A stretch of DNA of 64,000 bases from Cristatella mucedo (Eukaryota; Bryozoa; Phylactolaemata; Cristatellidae): assembly GCA_009760855.2 (NCBI GenBank), contig WPIO01000062.1:1460001-1524000 (forward strand). The letters run 5' to 3'. The position numbers were made by a program, and so were the translations under genes. Within the stretch, counting starts at the first letter, position 1. Every line of letters starts with the position of its first letter. The notes under the pieces are model-generated. The model did not search any database. It saw only the letters and a list, made by a program, of their open reading frames with translations, and had not been told where the DNA came from. Below are positions 33,369 through 64,000 of the stretch, one piece after another.

Positions 33369-36300
33369 TCTAAGCTATCGTAGCACCTCCGTCTCTTTCG
33401 AAAACGTAAAACCGATTTGGTATATGGGCTTGCAAGTAGCCTGAGGGAACTTAAGCATAGTAGTTGCCTAATGTTTTTGCTGGAGCGACAATGAAGCTAC
33501 TTTCTGATGATTTTGAATGAATGAAGCTACTTTCGTAGCATTTTTTAAGTACTTGCTTTAGTATAGTACTGCGACAACCTGGCAGGCCGCCACTGAACTA
33601 TACAAGTACTAAGTAGTACTAAGTACCCACTCAGGATGATTTTGAGCCCCAGTGAAACAAGTAGTCTCATCTTGAGCTTCAGTTAACTGCCGAGTACGCC
33701 GACAATCGTTTCCTACGAGAGTCTGGAGCTATAATCCCTCGATTCTATTGAGGAAATGCGATTGACAATATTAGATATAAAAAGAGTGCGAGATTATCGA
33801 AAGGGCAGCTCAAGGTGCTGCCTTCCGCAGTAAACGAAGGAAGTAGAAAACTCAGTAGTACTCAGCTAATTTTTCAGTGAAGATGGGAGTTATCGCTGCA
33901 CTTAAGGGCGATTCTGGCAGTGGCATTTCAGGTGAGGTAAAAAAGCAAAGCAATTTATGGGCTTTTCCTTCACTCAAAAAGAAACGGGTCCACGAAGCTG
34001 GGCCCACATCAATAGGTACTGTCGGATGGGCTAATGAGGTCCGTGAAAAGCTGACATCTTTAATCGTCTGTTTGCCACAAAAACACGGCTCTCCAAATTT
34101 CGCTGGTTTGCTTCACTGTCACTCAGGCCATCCTAGCTTGCAGCCCGTGTATTTGCAGGCTTAGCTGACTCTGTGTCGGTTGTCTAAGGGAAAATCCAGG
34201 CGTTTCGATCGGGAGAAAATCAACAAGACTGACTGAAGGGTTGACTGAAAAAATGTGGCAGTTAAATCTTGCTAGGCCCTCGTAGGAAGTCCTATATACC
34301 GAATGCTCATCAAAGACCACCTTCAGCGACCTTTCCTTTTTTACATGACAAAAGCTTCGTTTCACATGTCGATCAGGTCGAGATTGAAAGATAAATCAGA
34401 AGCATCTACAGGCCGTTACAAATCAGCAGTTATCCCTAGCGGTTGAAGTACTTGCTATTAACGAATAGAAAGTTTTTATGGCGGTCCAATGAATGCCTTC
34501 GCGCCGGTCGCTACCTCTACAGAAAATAGTATAATTTTCAATCTTGTCAATACTCTAATATGATGGTTAAATTGCCATCCTGTACCAAACGCTAATTGCA
34601 TGAAGTTTGTGAAGAATTCACATACTTTCCTTAGTTTGCCCCAGGGCCTTGGGTAATATGTTCGCGCTTTACGACCAATGTAATGGGTTGAATCGTATAG
34701 TAGGCAATCTTTACCTGCCCACTACCAAGTGGGGGGGGGGGAGTGATGGTCGCTAACGTTCTCTTAGCTGTACGGGTGAGGTTGTGAAATCAGCAACTTT
34801 CCTTTTTTACTTGCTTCGTCGTTGGGAATCGTCCTTTAATGTTCTTCAATTTCCTGCACTTTTGGCATTTTACCACTACAAGCCAGTTGTTACGCTTCCT
34901 TACTGGCTTATTTCAAGTTCTTAGGCAGTTATGTAATTCTGAGGGCTCTCTTTTTCATAGTGATTTCGCTCTTCCAAGTCTCACAAGTCACGGAAATAGA
35001 ATATGTAAAGCTCTCGAGCAAGTGATAGCCTATTGGGTTGTATTAAAGAGGTGCACTTACTGTTACAAAGACCAGAAGTGTAACTCCGCCTTCGTTCAAA
35101 GCCTACAATCCAACTGCTACCCCCAATTACTAGATTGAGTATTTTTGTCTTTCGATTCAAGACCCACAAATGCTGCTCTACGAAGGGTTTCACATTCTTT
35201 TTGGAAAGGTACTTTACTCCGGCCCGAGTGTGAAGGTTAGCTATTCCACTTTTTTTAATTATGAAACAGTAAAAGCCAAACTTTCACAGTAATGTCCCCG
35301 GATTATTAACTTGCAGTACTGTTTACAATATCTGCACAGCAGCCACGAGAACTCGGTGGTGTGGCCTTGGACTGGACTGCTGAACTGGACCGGCTGGACT
35401 GAGTACGGTGGGCCTAGGAAATAACAAGCCCTACTAAGTGACACAAATTGTGTTATTGTGAAATCATAGAACCAAAAAACCCAGGAAACTGCACGGATGA
35501 TAAGGTCTAAATCTTATCGTTTTCAAGGTGTAACCTACAGTTCCTCAGTTTCAGCACATACCCACTATGACGGCCTCATCCAAATAGCATTCCACATAAC
35601 TTGACATTTACATGAAATGAAGGAAGTCACAAACAAAGGTAGAAGCACTTGCATACAAGATTTTACTACAGGTTCATCCTAAGGCAAGAACTTGCTGTAG
35701 GCAGGGTCATAACAGGCTTCACAGCCATGCGAAAGCCTATAGCAGATTAGCTCTTAATGATCGAGCGACTATTTCGCCCAGGTGCTTATCGATGCACCAT
35801 ACCTGTTGCTGCAAAAGTCATAAAAAAGGTATTTTGATGCATGCCTGCAAATCTCAAGTATAGTTGCACGGTGAACAGCACATCCACTTAATCGACACGC
35901 CGTTAATAATAAGCAGAATTGACACAAGCACGTAGACGAGCGTATTTACTTCGCAGAGCTCTTCTTTGCCCTGCAATGAGTACAAAAATAAAGTAACATT
36001 ATTATTGGAGGTGATCTTTCAATTCATGTTATTGTATATTCCAAGCACAGGGACCATCAGCAGTAACTTCTTAATGACAGAATCCTTTTCACCATTCCAA
36101 TGCCAGATTTAGGCAAGCACTCAGGAACTACTGGAAGAGCTCCATCAAGCACTTAAATGCAAAAAATGCCATTCCAGGCGCTTTAGCCATGTGACAGGGT
36201 AGCGTCGTTAGAAAAGAGTCGTATGCTGTATAGCTTTATACAACAAAAAGGAAACAGCCTAATGATGCTATAAGCTAAGCAGTCTTAGCTGCCTTGGGTG

Positions 36301-36575
36301 ATGAAACGTTCACCCCACCAAAAAACAACCAATAACACACTTGGCTGGCATGCAATTGCAGTTGCAGCCATGCCGACGCAGCAATCCTCAAAGGAGTTAC
36401 TTTTTGCACAGATGCACATTGCAGCCGCTAGCTTGAACTAGCTGGGCTACCAAAAAGTAAAGCTTTCACAACTCCAAAGCTAAGCAGATCTGTATCTCTG
36501 ACCTGCTCCGCAATACGGTTTGACGCGAAGGGAAGGGAGTGAACATAGCCAACGGGTGTAGGCACTATGGAGCAC

Positions 36576-57359
<20,784 letters not shown>

Positions 57360-57857
57360 TGGTAACTCTTTAATCCAGCCAGGTGAGCGGATCACCTCCG
57401 AAAAGGGTTAAAGATGGCAGCCATTACAGAATCCCAGTGCGCTTCCAGAACGTGCAGCGCATTGAACTATAATATTATACTAAAATACTAATTTAATTAA
57501 ATTGTAATTATTTAATTTAAAATATTTTTATTACGGGGAATGACCCTCAAAACGGAGTCGGACATTCGGTAAAAACTGCCTTGACCTCCTTCGCAGTTCT
57601 TGGGAAAGTTGCCGCAACCTACCAATAACCAGAGCGGGCCAACTTTTGCAATGCCGGCTGCACTCGCATTGGACTGTTTATTGGTGTAAGCGATCCAGCA
57701 CTCTTTGAACTTTGAAAGCCTACCGGTGGCATTTCAGAATCTTATAGCAGTTGCTGACTTATATCTATGGCTCGTCGCTTCCAGCCAGCTGCCGTTAACT
57801 GGCTCTCATGTCGTGCGATGACCCGTCGCTTTGTGCAGACGAACACATTTTATGATT
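57360..57857 (-). promoter_or_regulatory. Importin alpha upstream region (probable 5' UTR/promoter)
   Basis: The stretch between the start codon and the minisatellite has no coding signal. On the - strand it carries GCCATCTTT near 57410-57420, a YY1-type motif common near animal transcription starts, and an AT-rich segment (57470-57535). No TATA box or initiator can be assigned with confidence. Confidence 0.3.
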
Positions 57858-57858
57858 G

Positions 57859-58584
57859 CCCCGACGGACAGTGGCCCCGACGGACAGTGGCCCCGACGGA
57901 CAGTGGCCCCGACGGACAGTGGCCCCGACGGACAGTGGCCCCGACGGACAGTGGCCCCGACGGACAGTGGCCCCGACGGACAGTGGCCCCGACGGACAGT
58001 GGCCCCGACGGACAGTGGCCCCGACGGACAGTGGCCCCGACGGACAGTGGCCCCGTCGGACAGTGGCCCCGACGGACAGTGGCCCCGACGGACAGTGGCC
58101 CCGACGGACAGTGGCCCCGACGGACAGTGGCCCCGACGGACAGTGGCCCCGACGGACCGTGGCCCCGACGGACCGTGGCCCCGACGGACCGTGGCCCCGA
58201 CGGACCGTGGCCCCGACGGACCGTGGCCCCGACGGACCGTGGCCACGACGGACCGTGGCCCCGACGGACCGTTGGCCCCGACGGACCGTGGCCCCGACGG
58301 ACCGTTGGCCCCGACGGACCGTTGGCCCCGACGGACCGTTGCTCCGACGGACCGTTGCTCCGACGGACCGTTGCTCCGACGGACCGTTGCTCCGACGGAC
58401 CGTTGCTCCGACGGACCGTGGCTCCGACGGACCGTTGCTCCGACGGACCGTTGCTCCGACGGACCGTTGCTCCGACGGACCGTTGCTCCGACGGACCGTT
58501 GCTCCGACGGACCGTTGCTCCGACGGACCGTTGCTCCGACGGACCGTTGCTCCGACGGACCGTTGCTCCGACGGACCGTTGCCC
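57859..58584. repeat. 16-bp minisatellite, about 45 copies, in ordered variant blocks
   Basis: Unit GACGGACAGTGGCCCC repeats 18 times from 57863 (one copy, at 58055, has GTCGGA). Seven copies with GACGGACCGTGG follow (58151-58262). Next is a mixed block of four copies including 17-bp GACGGACCGTTGGCCCC units (58263-58329), then 16 copies of GACGGACCGTTGCTCC to about 58584. The unit has no stop codon on either strand, and 16 is not a multiple of 3. Long ORFs therefore run through it in several frames on both strands and are not evidence of a gene. Confidence 0.97.
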
Positions 58585-58599
58585 AATGAGAACGCAGCA

Positions 58600-59300
58600 G
58601 GATGAAATGAGAAAAGTAGGAAAATCTCTGGTTCTGACAAGCTTTCGTCTGCTTAGTGAAATGAAAAGACCCCATAATGTATTATAAAGAGTTGGTTAAA
58701 AGTGGGACCTCGTAGAGTATGTTTTTATTTTTTGTAATTATGCGAGCAAGAAAACAAGGTCCACCCGACAGCTCAACAATGAACGCTAAAGTCTCATAAA
58801 ACAACTTTGCAAATATTTATTGGAATACGATGACAAGTTAGCGAAGATGCCTATATATTTACAAACACCGATCGTAAGAGCCCTAATGCAAAATGAATTC
58901 TCAACCGAATCTACACGGTGAGTCTTGCTTCCTACTCACTTGAATCTTCGGTGTATACTAATACGGTGGGTTCGGTCCAAGACTTATGGAATACATAGCA
59001 AACGACCAATCATAGGCGCGCCGTTGCAAGCACGGCTTCTTCACTACTTCGAAAACTTGGCGGACGTCACTACCGGCGAAATATTCGAAGCGTTCCACGA
59101 GAGTTCCCGTTTACAGGAATCTACGAGCTAGTCACACAAGAATACGATAGTGAGACGGCCAGTGCGACAAGCAATCGTGAAAGGTTAAAATTTGCCGCAC
59201 GTACATCAGGAGCTAGCAAGTAGGAAGCAAGACTTAGAGGGAGACCGACCGTGTAAACCTATTAGGGCGCTATACACATGAACTATATATCATCGAGAAA
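58600..59300. other. Unassigned AT-rich DNA after the minisatellite
   Basis: I see no gene or complete repeat. A short remnant of the SINE-A 3' end (TTAGGGCGCTATACACATGA) occurs near 59258-59285. Confidence 0.4.
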
Positions 59301-59309
59301 AATATTTTT

Positions 59310-59665
59310 AACTGGTATGTATACATCAGCCGGCGGTCCTGCAGGAGTCGAGCGTGCTACCTGGGCCTCCCGGTTCAGGAAAAAGGGGCCATACGGCTTC
59401 CGAGCCGGTAATGGCGTCCGACCGCAGCGAAGTCTAGCCAACCCTGTTACCAGGGCCGAGGGCTGCTGGGCTCAGGTATCGCGAACGCTCCTCATCAGAC
59501 GATGGGGTGCCATCCAGGCTGGCGATTGCCAGGTCGAGTCTGTGACGGCCGACTTGACGGACGCTCGCATCGGGCGAGCGCAGCATGCGACAAGCTTGCG
59601 CAGCTCTCGTAGGATGGAGGCGTTCGTCCCGAAGCGGATCAAGCCAACTCCGCCCGCAGAGCGAT
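59310..59665. other. GC-rich unassigned island
   Basis: About 350 bp of clearly GC-richer sequence sits between AT-rich DNA and the pogo-like element. It is open on the + strand as part of a 153-codon ORF (59278-59739) rich in Arg, Ala and Gly. No domain is recognised; it may be a fragment of an unidentified mobile element. Confidence 0.4.
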
Positions 59666-59678
59666 GTGCAAACGTATA

Positions 59679-60350
59679 CAGTCGTCCCTCGCTACTTCGC
59701 GCTTCGACTTTTGCGGCTTCACTCTATAGCGCTTTTTAAATACGTGTATACTCATTAAAAAGGTTAATCGAAGCAGTGAAAATGATATAGCACGTGCTCG
59801 TTTGTCTTAGTCAATTGTACACCCCTGTATTACAATAAAAATTAAAGTTACTATACGTACGGAACGCGGAAGAAGATAACGACGCACCTGTTAAATATAC
59901 TGCACCACCTGAAGACATTCCTACTGAAGTCGGGCCTTCAGAGGAGCAGTAACCTTGCTCTTCTTTGCTGTGCTATACATCTCTTTATCTTAATCACTTC
60001 CCAAACGCACTATTTTCATAGATTAATGTTTGTGCTTACAAATTGTGTGTGTGTGCAATTAAATGTACAACAATGACAATACGATGTTTGTCACGTCTAA
60101 TATGTCTTGTTTTCTCTTATTGTGTCCAATATATTTGGTAATACGAGTGTAAAGGTAACTATAGGGGTGTTATTTTATGTACGGAGGGCTCTAATAACGT
60201 TAAAAGCCGTATTTAGAGGGTCATAAACAGGTCTTCTATGCTCCAACTACGAAAATATTTGATTTATAAATAGAGTATCCTACTTCGCGGAAGCTCACCT
60301 ATCGCGGTAAAGTCTGAAACGGATTAACCGCGATAAACGAGGGTCGACTG
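59679..60350 (+). mobile_element. Internally deleted pogo/Tigger-like (Tc1/mariner superfamily) DNA transposon
   Basis: Left end CAGTCGTCCCTCGCTACTTC and the reverse complement of the right end, CAGTCGACCCTCGTTTATCG, are inverted repeats (13 bp, 1 mismatch, then similar GCGG-rich ends). Both are flanked by TA. Inside, about 59855-59951, a short frame reads EEDNDAPVKYTAPPEDIPTE, ending EEQ-stop, resembling an acidic transposase tail. The rest of the transposase is absent, so it cannot move itself. Confidence 0.75.
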
Positions 60351-60363
60351 TACGCATTTACAT

Positions 60364-60413
<50 letters not shown>

Positions 60414-60639
60414 GCACGCACACACACACACACACATATATATATACATATATTCATGGAAGAGCCCTACTGCAAAAAAGTCACAGCCGGATCTTTATAC
60501 ATAATATACGAGAGCTCACTGCATGTAGTCTATTTTACTGGGTAATCATATTAATAGTAACGGTATGGTCACGGACGACAATGCTGTGCCATCTTGCATC
60601 TTGACTGAAGGATGCTATCTTGACGCGCGACGGAGGACT

Positions 60640-60784
60640 TTCTCGCTTTCATTAGTAGAGATATATTAGTAGGGGATGACTACTAATGAAAGCGAGAATA
60701 GTGTGAATCTTACCCCTGGGCTAAGACCCAGGAGGAAGGCTGCTTTTGGCTCTACTAGCATATCTCTACTGTTGAAAGCGAGAA
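60640..60784. mobile_element. Small palindromic element (candidate MITE, 145 bp)
   Basis: The outer inverted repeat pairs 60641-60664 with 60760-60783 (22 of 24 bases). Nested inside, 60641-60658 is a perfect 18-bp inverted repeat with 60680-60697. A further hairpin CCTGGG-CTAAGA-CCCAGG lies around 60715-60733. No coding capacity. No clear target duplication, because an AT repeat begins directly at the right end. Confidence 0.55.
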
Positions 60785-60859
60785 TATATATATATATACA
60801 TATATATATTTATGCATACATACATATATATATATATATATGTATATGTACATATATAT

Positions 60860-60960
60860 GCAGTGGGCATTACAGGATTGTCTGCTGCAGGATTCGAACC
60901 TACGACCTGGGTCTGGAAGTGCGAGCAACTTAACTCATGGGTAGAGCCGGGTTTTACCTA
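60860..60960 (-). mobile_element. SINE-B fragment
   Basis: The - strand reads GTCGTAGGTTCGAATCCTGC and CAGACAATCCTGTAATGCCC, then runs into an AT microsatellite at its 3' side. Confidence 0.65.
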
Positions 60961-61044
60961 CCTGCACGAGTTTTCGGTGTATATATCACCAATATGGTGG
61001 GGACAGTCCAAGACTTGGGGAAGACTTAACGAAGGCGGCATCGT

Positions 61045-61200
61045 TTCTATAGCGTCCTTAGAGAACTCTAAGAGAATATATGTATTCAGGCATTTCACAT
61101 ATGCCTCGGGGCTCGAGCGTACGACCTTGTTCATCAAATACATTCACATTGACCTTGGTTCGAGGTGAGCACCTTGACCACTGGGCCAAACCAGCATGGC
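61045..61200 (-). mobile_element. SINE-A with internal insertion
   Basis: - strand copy with CTGGTTTGGCCCAGTGGTCA head and CGAGCCCCGAGGCATATGTG core. About 25 extra bases lie in the tRNA-like part compared with other copies. Confidence 0.75.
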
Positions 61201-61774
61201 GAAAACAAGGCTGTTAAATGTAGTTTAAAGTTCTCGTCAGAACGTACGCGATAAAACGCAAAATACCGAAGCGGATTCACCAAGACGTATATTCTTGCGG
61301 GCGCCTACAGCGCTCCCGAAACGCAGCCGTCCGGCTCTCCGCCAGCGTCCCAACTGCCCCCCCTCTGTAGGCCACTAGCCCATACATACCCTTCCCCATT
61401 AATCGGCATGGCACGTAATCCAGTGACGGCTCCATAAATCAGCTAGGCTATAAGCATGGCTATGTCATAAGCTGACGACAGTAAATAATATGACCATAAA
61501 CTCCACTGGCCTAATGCTTATAGCACCACAATAAATAAATCACATTAAATCAGCAACCTTTACTTAACTTCCTCCCTTACGCCGACCAGCTTTGCTTCTA
61601 CAAATCGCGGTTCACCAGGAACAGAAGGGAAACCGAAGACAGTGACTTTGACCTCGGTTTGCTAGAGAAGGGAATTGACAGAAAACAGCATCCATAACAG
61701 GGTACATGTAGCCTGCCTACAACCTCAATTAATTAGTTTGGCCGGTTGCTTTGTAGTGTCATGTAATTTATCTT

Positions 61775-61995
61775 CGTCTGTAGCTGCACAAAGCCACTAA
61801 GACCAAGTAGGTATTACGAAAGTTACTGTACACAGCCAAAGCCTAAGCGATTTCGGATTGTGCATGCTGTAGAAAACGGACTATATCTCACGAAACAAAG
61901 AGAAAGTAAGTTGCATACCTAAGTCGGGAGGGCTGTCGAAGAAGTGGGTAGCATGAAAGTCAGGACGGATAGAAAGATGTGTCACAGTCAGTAGC
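61775..61995 (-). mobile_element. LINE 3' UTR fragment, second subfamily
   Basis: The stretch is homologous to 290-470 and 38890-39090. It is directly followed by the ATT tail of the LINE at 62030, so the two elements are abutted or nested. Confidence 0.6.
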
Positions 61996-62029
61996 ATGAG
62001 AGTAGGTAATAATAAGAATATATTAATAA

Positions 62030-63345
62030 CACACTTGATATAGCGTCCTCAGAGAACTCAATCTTTTTCTAGGTGCTTTACATTTGCTTCAAAGGAAGCA
62101 CGATCAAATGGTTAGTGGTAGAATGCTCGATAAACAAGAATAACATGATTAGGGGTGACATGCAAAGGGTCAGCATGCAAATGTGCTTAGTGGCAGCACG
62201 CATGAGCACATAAAGGACGAATCAAAGGGACCCACTAAATGCTGTCATAAATAGGTGCGCTTTTAATTTCTTTTTAAATGTGGACAAGTCAGGGGATGTC
62301 GTGACGGAAGTCGGGAGTAAGTTCCAGGCTTTGGGAGCATAGGAACTAAAGGCACGGTCTCCAAAGAATTTGAGGCTTGTACAAGGTATAGTTAAACAGT
62401 TAGATTCCGAAAACCAGATGGTACGATGCTTCGTCTGGTGGGGCAGTAGGTCTAGTAGGTAGGCTGGAGTAAGGACATGAAGTGACCTAAAAGTGAGTGA
62501 CAAAACCTTGAAGTCGATGCGTTGCTTGACTAGGAGCCGGTGCAGGTCGGCGAGAAGTGGTGTGAGATGTGAGATGGCGTTGTATAAGAATCGTGGAAGT
62601 GAATCTTGCAGTCTAGGACCTGCAGACCAAAAGCTCCTGTTATTTGTCAATGGTAGCGTGGGAATGGAATTTATTTTTTGTCCACGGAAGACCTGAGGAT
62701 ATGAGACTAAGCTGAAACTAGTGTAGCAGGAAAGGTAGGCATGCAAGAGCCAAGCAATGGTGAGCCTATAAAGAACTTTATTCTATATTCTTTTATCAAC
62801 TTGGTGCCATCGAAGCTCCTTCAGCAAAGGAGACACGTGGCTGTTGTTAACTAGCCTTGCACCCACATTCACCACCAGCTTCAGTGGCCTATTGACTTTT
62901 TCAGTTGGCCAGCCAAAATTAAATTGCAATAATTTAACATAGATAATACCAGGGAGCTAGCTCCATTCTTTGCAAGCCACAATGCAAGACGGTTCCTAAT
63001 CTTATATAGGGATCGGTCATGATGGCTAGCTGTGGAGGCAGTCACCTTAATGAAACTTTAGACGACGCCTGAATTCGAGCACATGGTGATGGTCGCACAA
63101 CAGTCTAACCTATTACAAGAGTAAAGTCTCCTAGTCCAGCTGCATGTTTGGGGTATCCTATGAGGTAGTTCCGTTTTATCGTTGTTTACTTTAAGGAAAT
63201 TTGCGAACATCCAGGATCGAGTGTCTGCAAGGCAAGCATTCAATTTATCAGTTGCTGTTGCAGATTCTGATGGTTTAAACCACAAATACAGCTGAGCATG
63301 GTCAGCATAGAAGTGAAAGCAGATCCCATGGGCACGAGTCACTTA
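62030..63345 (-). mobile_element. L2/CR1-like LINE fragment: RT end, C-terminal domain, 3' tail
   Basis: The - strand carries RT residues HGICFHFYADHAQLYLWFKP and a KLNACLADTRSWM...NNDKTEL segment (63342 down). Then comes LHRLLVKQRIDFKVLSLTFR, and AFSSYAPKAWNLLP...FKKKLKAHLF to 62222, then about 190 bp of 3' UTR with a terminal hairpin and ATT tail near 62030. The catalytic YADD is YADH. The 5' end is truncated at about 63345. Around 62560-62700 the sequence switches between two related LINE subfamilies. Confidence 0.8.
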
Positions 63346-63357
63346 TTGTAGAAGTTC

Positions 63358-63830
63358 ACGGGGTAGCCTACGAAAATTTTTAAGAATTGTTAATTTATTT
63401 GAAGTTTCCATATTAAAAGATAAACTAATTATAAATGCAATCACAAATTTTGGTGGTTTTCAGATGAGTAGAACATGGTAAATAAAATTGCTATTTAAGA
63501 TCTATTTAAACCGGATGTATCATCGAGCTCAACAAAATAATTTTCTTTGAAAATAACGTTGCCGGAACTGCGGTTTTCTGGTGAACTCAGCGAATATAAG
63601 CTACTTAGCCCTAAACGGACCCTCAGAAAATAACTTTGGAAAATGACCATACGTAAAAATTTCCCGGAAATGACACGTCCCTTGAGATCAAACGTCCGAC
63701 TGGTAGTATAACAAAATCATAAAAGAGTAAACCACCTATCTGTTGGGGCCTAGTCCCGCCTCCGCTTCCCCGCCCCGCCCATGGCAACCGGCTGCAAACG
63801 ACATTCCAAGGCCCACTCCTTATTTACTTG
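63358..63830. repeat. Dispersed repeat X, copy 2
   Basis: Second copy, same orientation as 40341-40815, starting at GGTAGCCTACG directly after the 5'-truncated LINE. Both copies border LINE sequence on at least one side, so the repeat could be part of a LINE or an insertion into one. Confidence 0.75.
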
Positions 63831-64000
63831 GCAGAAACATGTTTACATTGGTATGTTTACATCGGATTACAAACCGGAAGTCACTGTCGTTTGGCCAGTA
63901 GACGAACATTAGGGATAATGTATTAAGAATTTACTGCTGCCGGGGCCGCCGTAACTAAGGAGTTCATTATCACGGCACCGCATGAATCCTGGGACAGCTG

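Larger units (their letters stand above)
31627..36575. other. Intergenic region between the convergent genes, including importin 3' UTR
   Basis: SINE-B (32195), a compound microsatellite and SINE-A (33131-33368) are present. An ORF at 33877-34164 has no recognisable domain. The importin 3' UTR must begin at 36575; the nearest - strand ATTAAA I see is near 35250, a weak candidate poly(A) signal. Confidence 0.45.

Noticed and set aside
57859-58584. CRISPR-like array
   Set aside because: Units are contiguous 16-mers with no spacers, in animal nuclear DNA.
57767-58687. Long ORFs (249-306 codons) through the minisatellite on both strands
   Set aside because: The 16-bp unit has no stop codon on either strand and 16 is not a multiple of 3, so one tandem array opens several frames at once. 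No conserved domain, and low-complexity PTDSG/DGQW repeats only.

Overview
This is eukaryotic, animal nuclear DNA: two multi-exon genes with GT-AG introns and long, repeat-filled non-coding DNA. The two proteins are clearly metazoan: a DLC/STARD-type RhoGAP on the + strand and an importin alpha of the KPNA3/KPNA4 type on the - strand. The species cannot be named. The tRNA-headed SINEs with ATT-rich tails, the L2/CR1-like LINEs, the Tc1/pogo and hAT elements and the slowly evolving intron-exon structure would fit an invertebrate such as a mollusc, but that is inference.

Left half (1-31.6 kb): GC-richer DNA crowded with GT/CT/GA microsatellites, holding the RhoGAP gene. Twelve coding exons from 10578 to 30464 join in perfect phase and encode a SAM domain (split over three short exons), a long disordered Ser-rich region with the tensin-SH2-type SIYDNVP motif, a RhoGAP domain with its arginine finger, and a C-terminal START domain (about 1,100 residues). 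A possible further upstream exon is cut by the window start. A poly(A) signal lies at 31605.

Middle (31.6-36.5 kb): intergenic DNA with SINEs and simple repeats. Right half (36.5-57.4 kb): a complete importin alpha gene on the - strand, 12 coding exons and 501 residues, with the IBB domain and the armadillo repeats in order. Its introns have been invaded by LINE, SINE, Tc1 and hAT elements; one hAT miniature element closely resembles SPIN, a family known for horizontal transfer between animal phyla.

Far right (57.4-64 kb): a 45-copy, 16-bp minisatellite about 0.5 kb upstream of the importin start codon, an internally deleted pogo/Tigger-like transposon, a palindromic miniature element, SINEs, a composite LINE, and a dispersed repeat whose second copy sits in an importin intron. 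The two genes converge on 31.6-36.6 kb and have no evident functional link. The main interest is in the mobile elements and how they sit against the splice sites.
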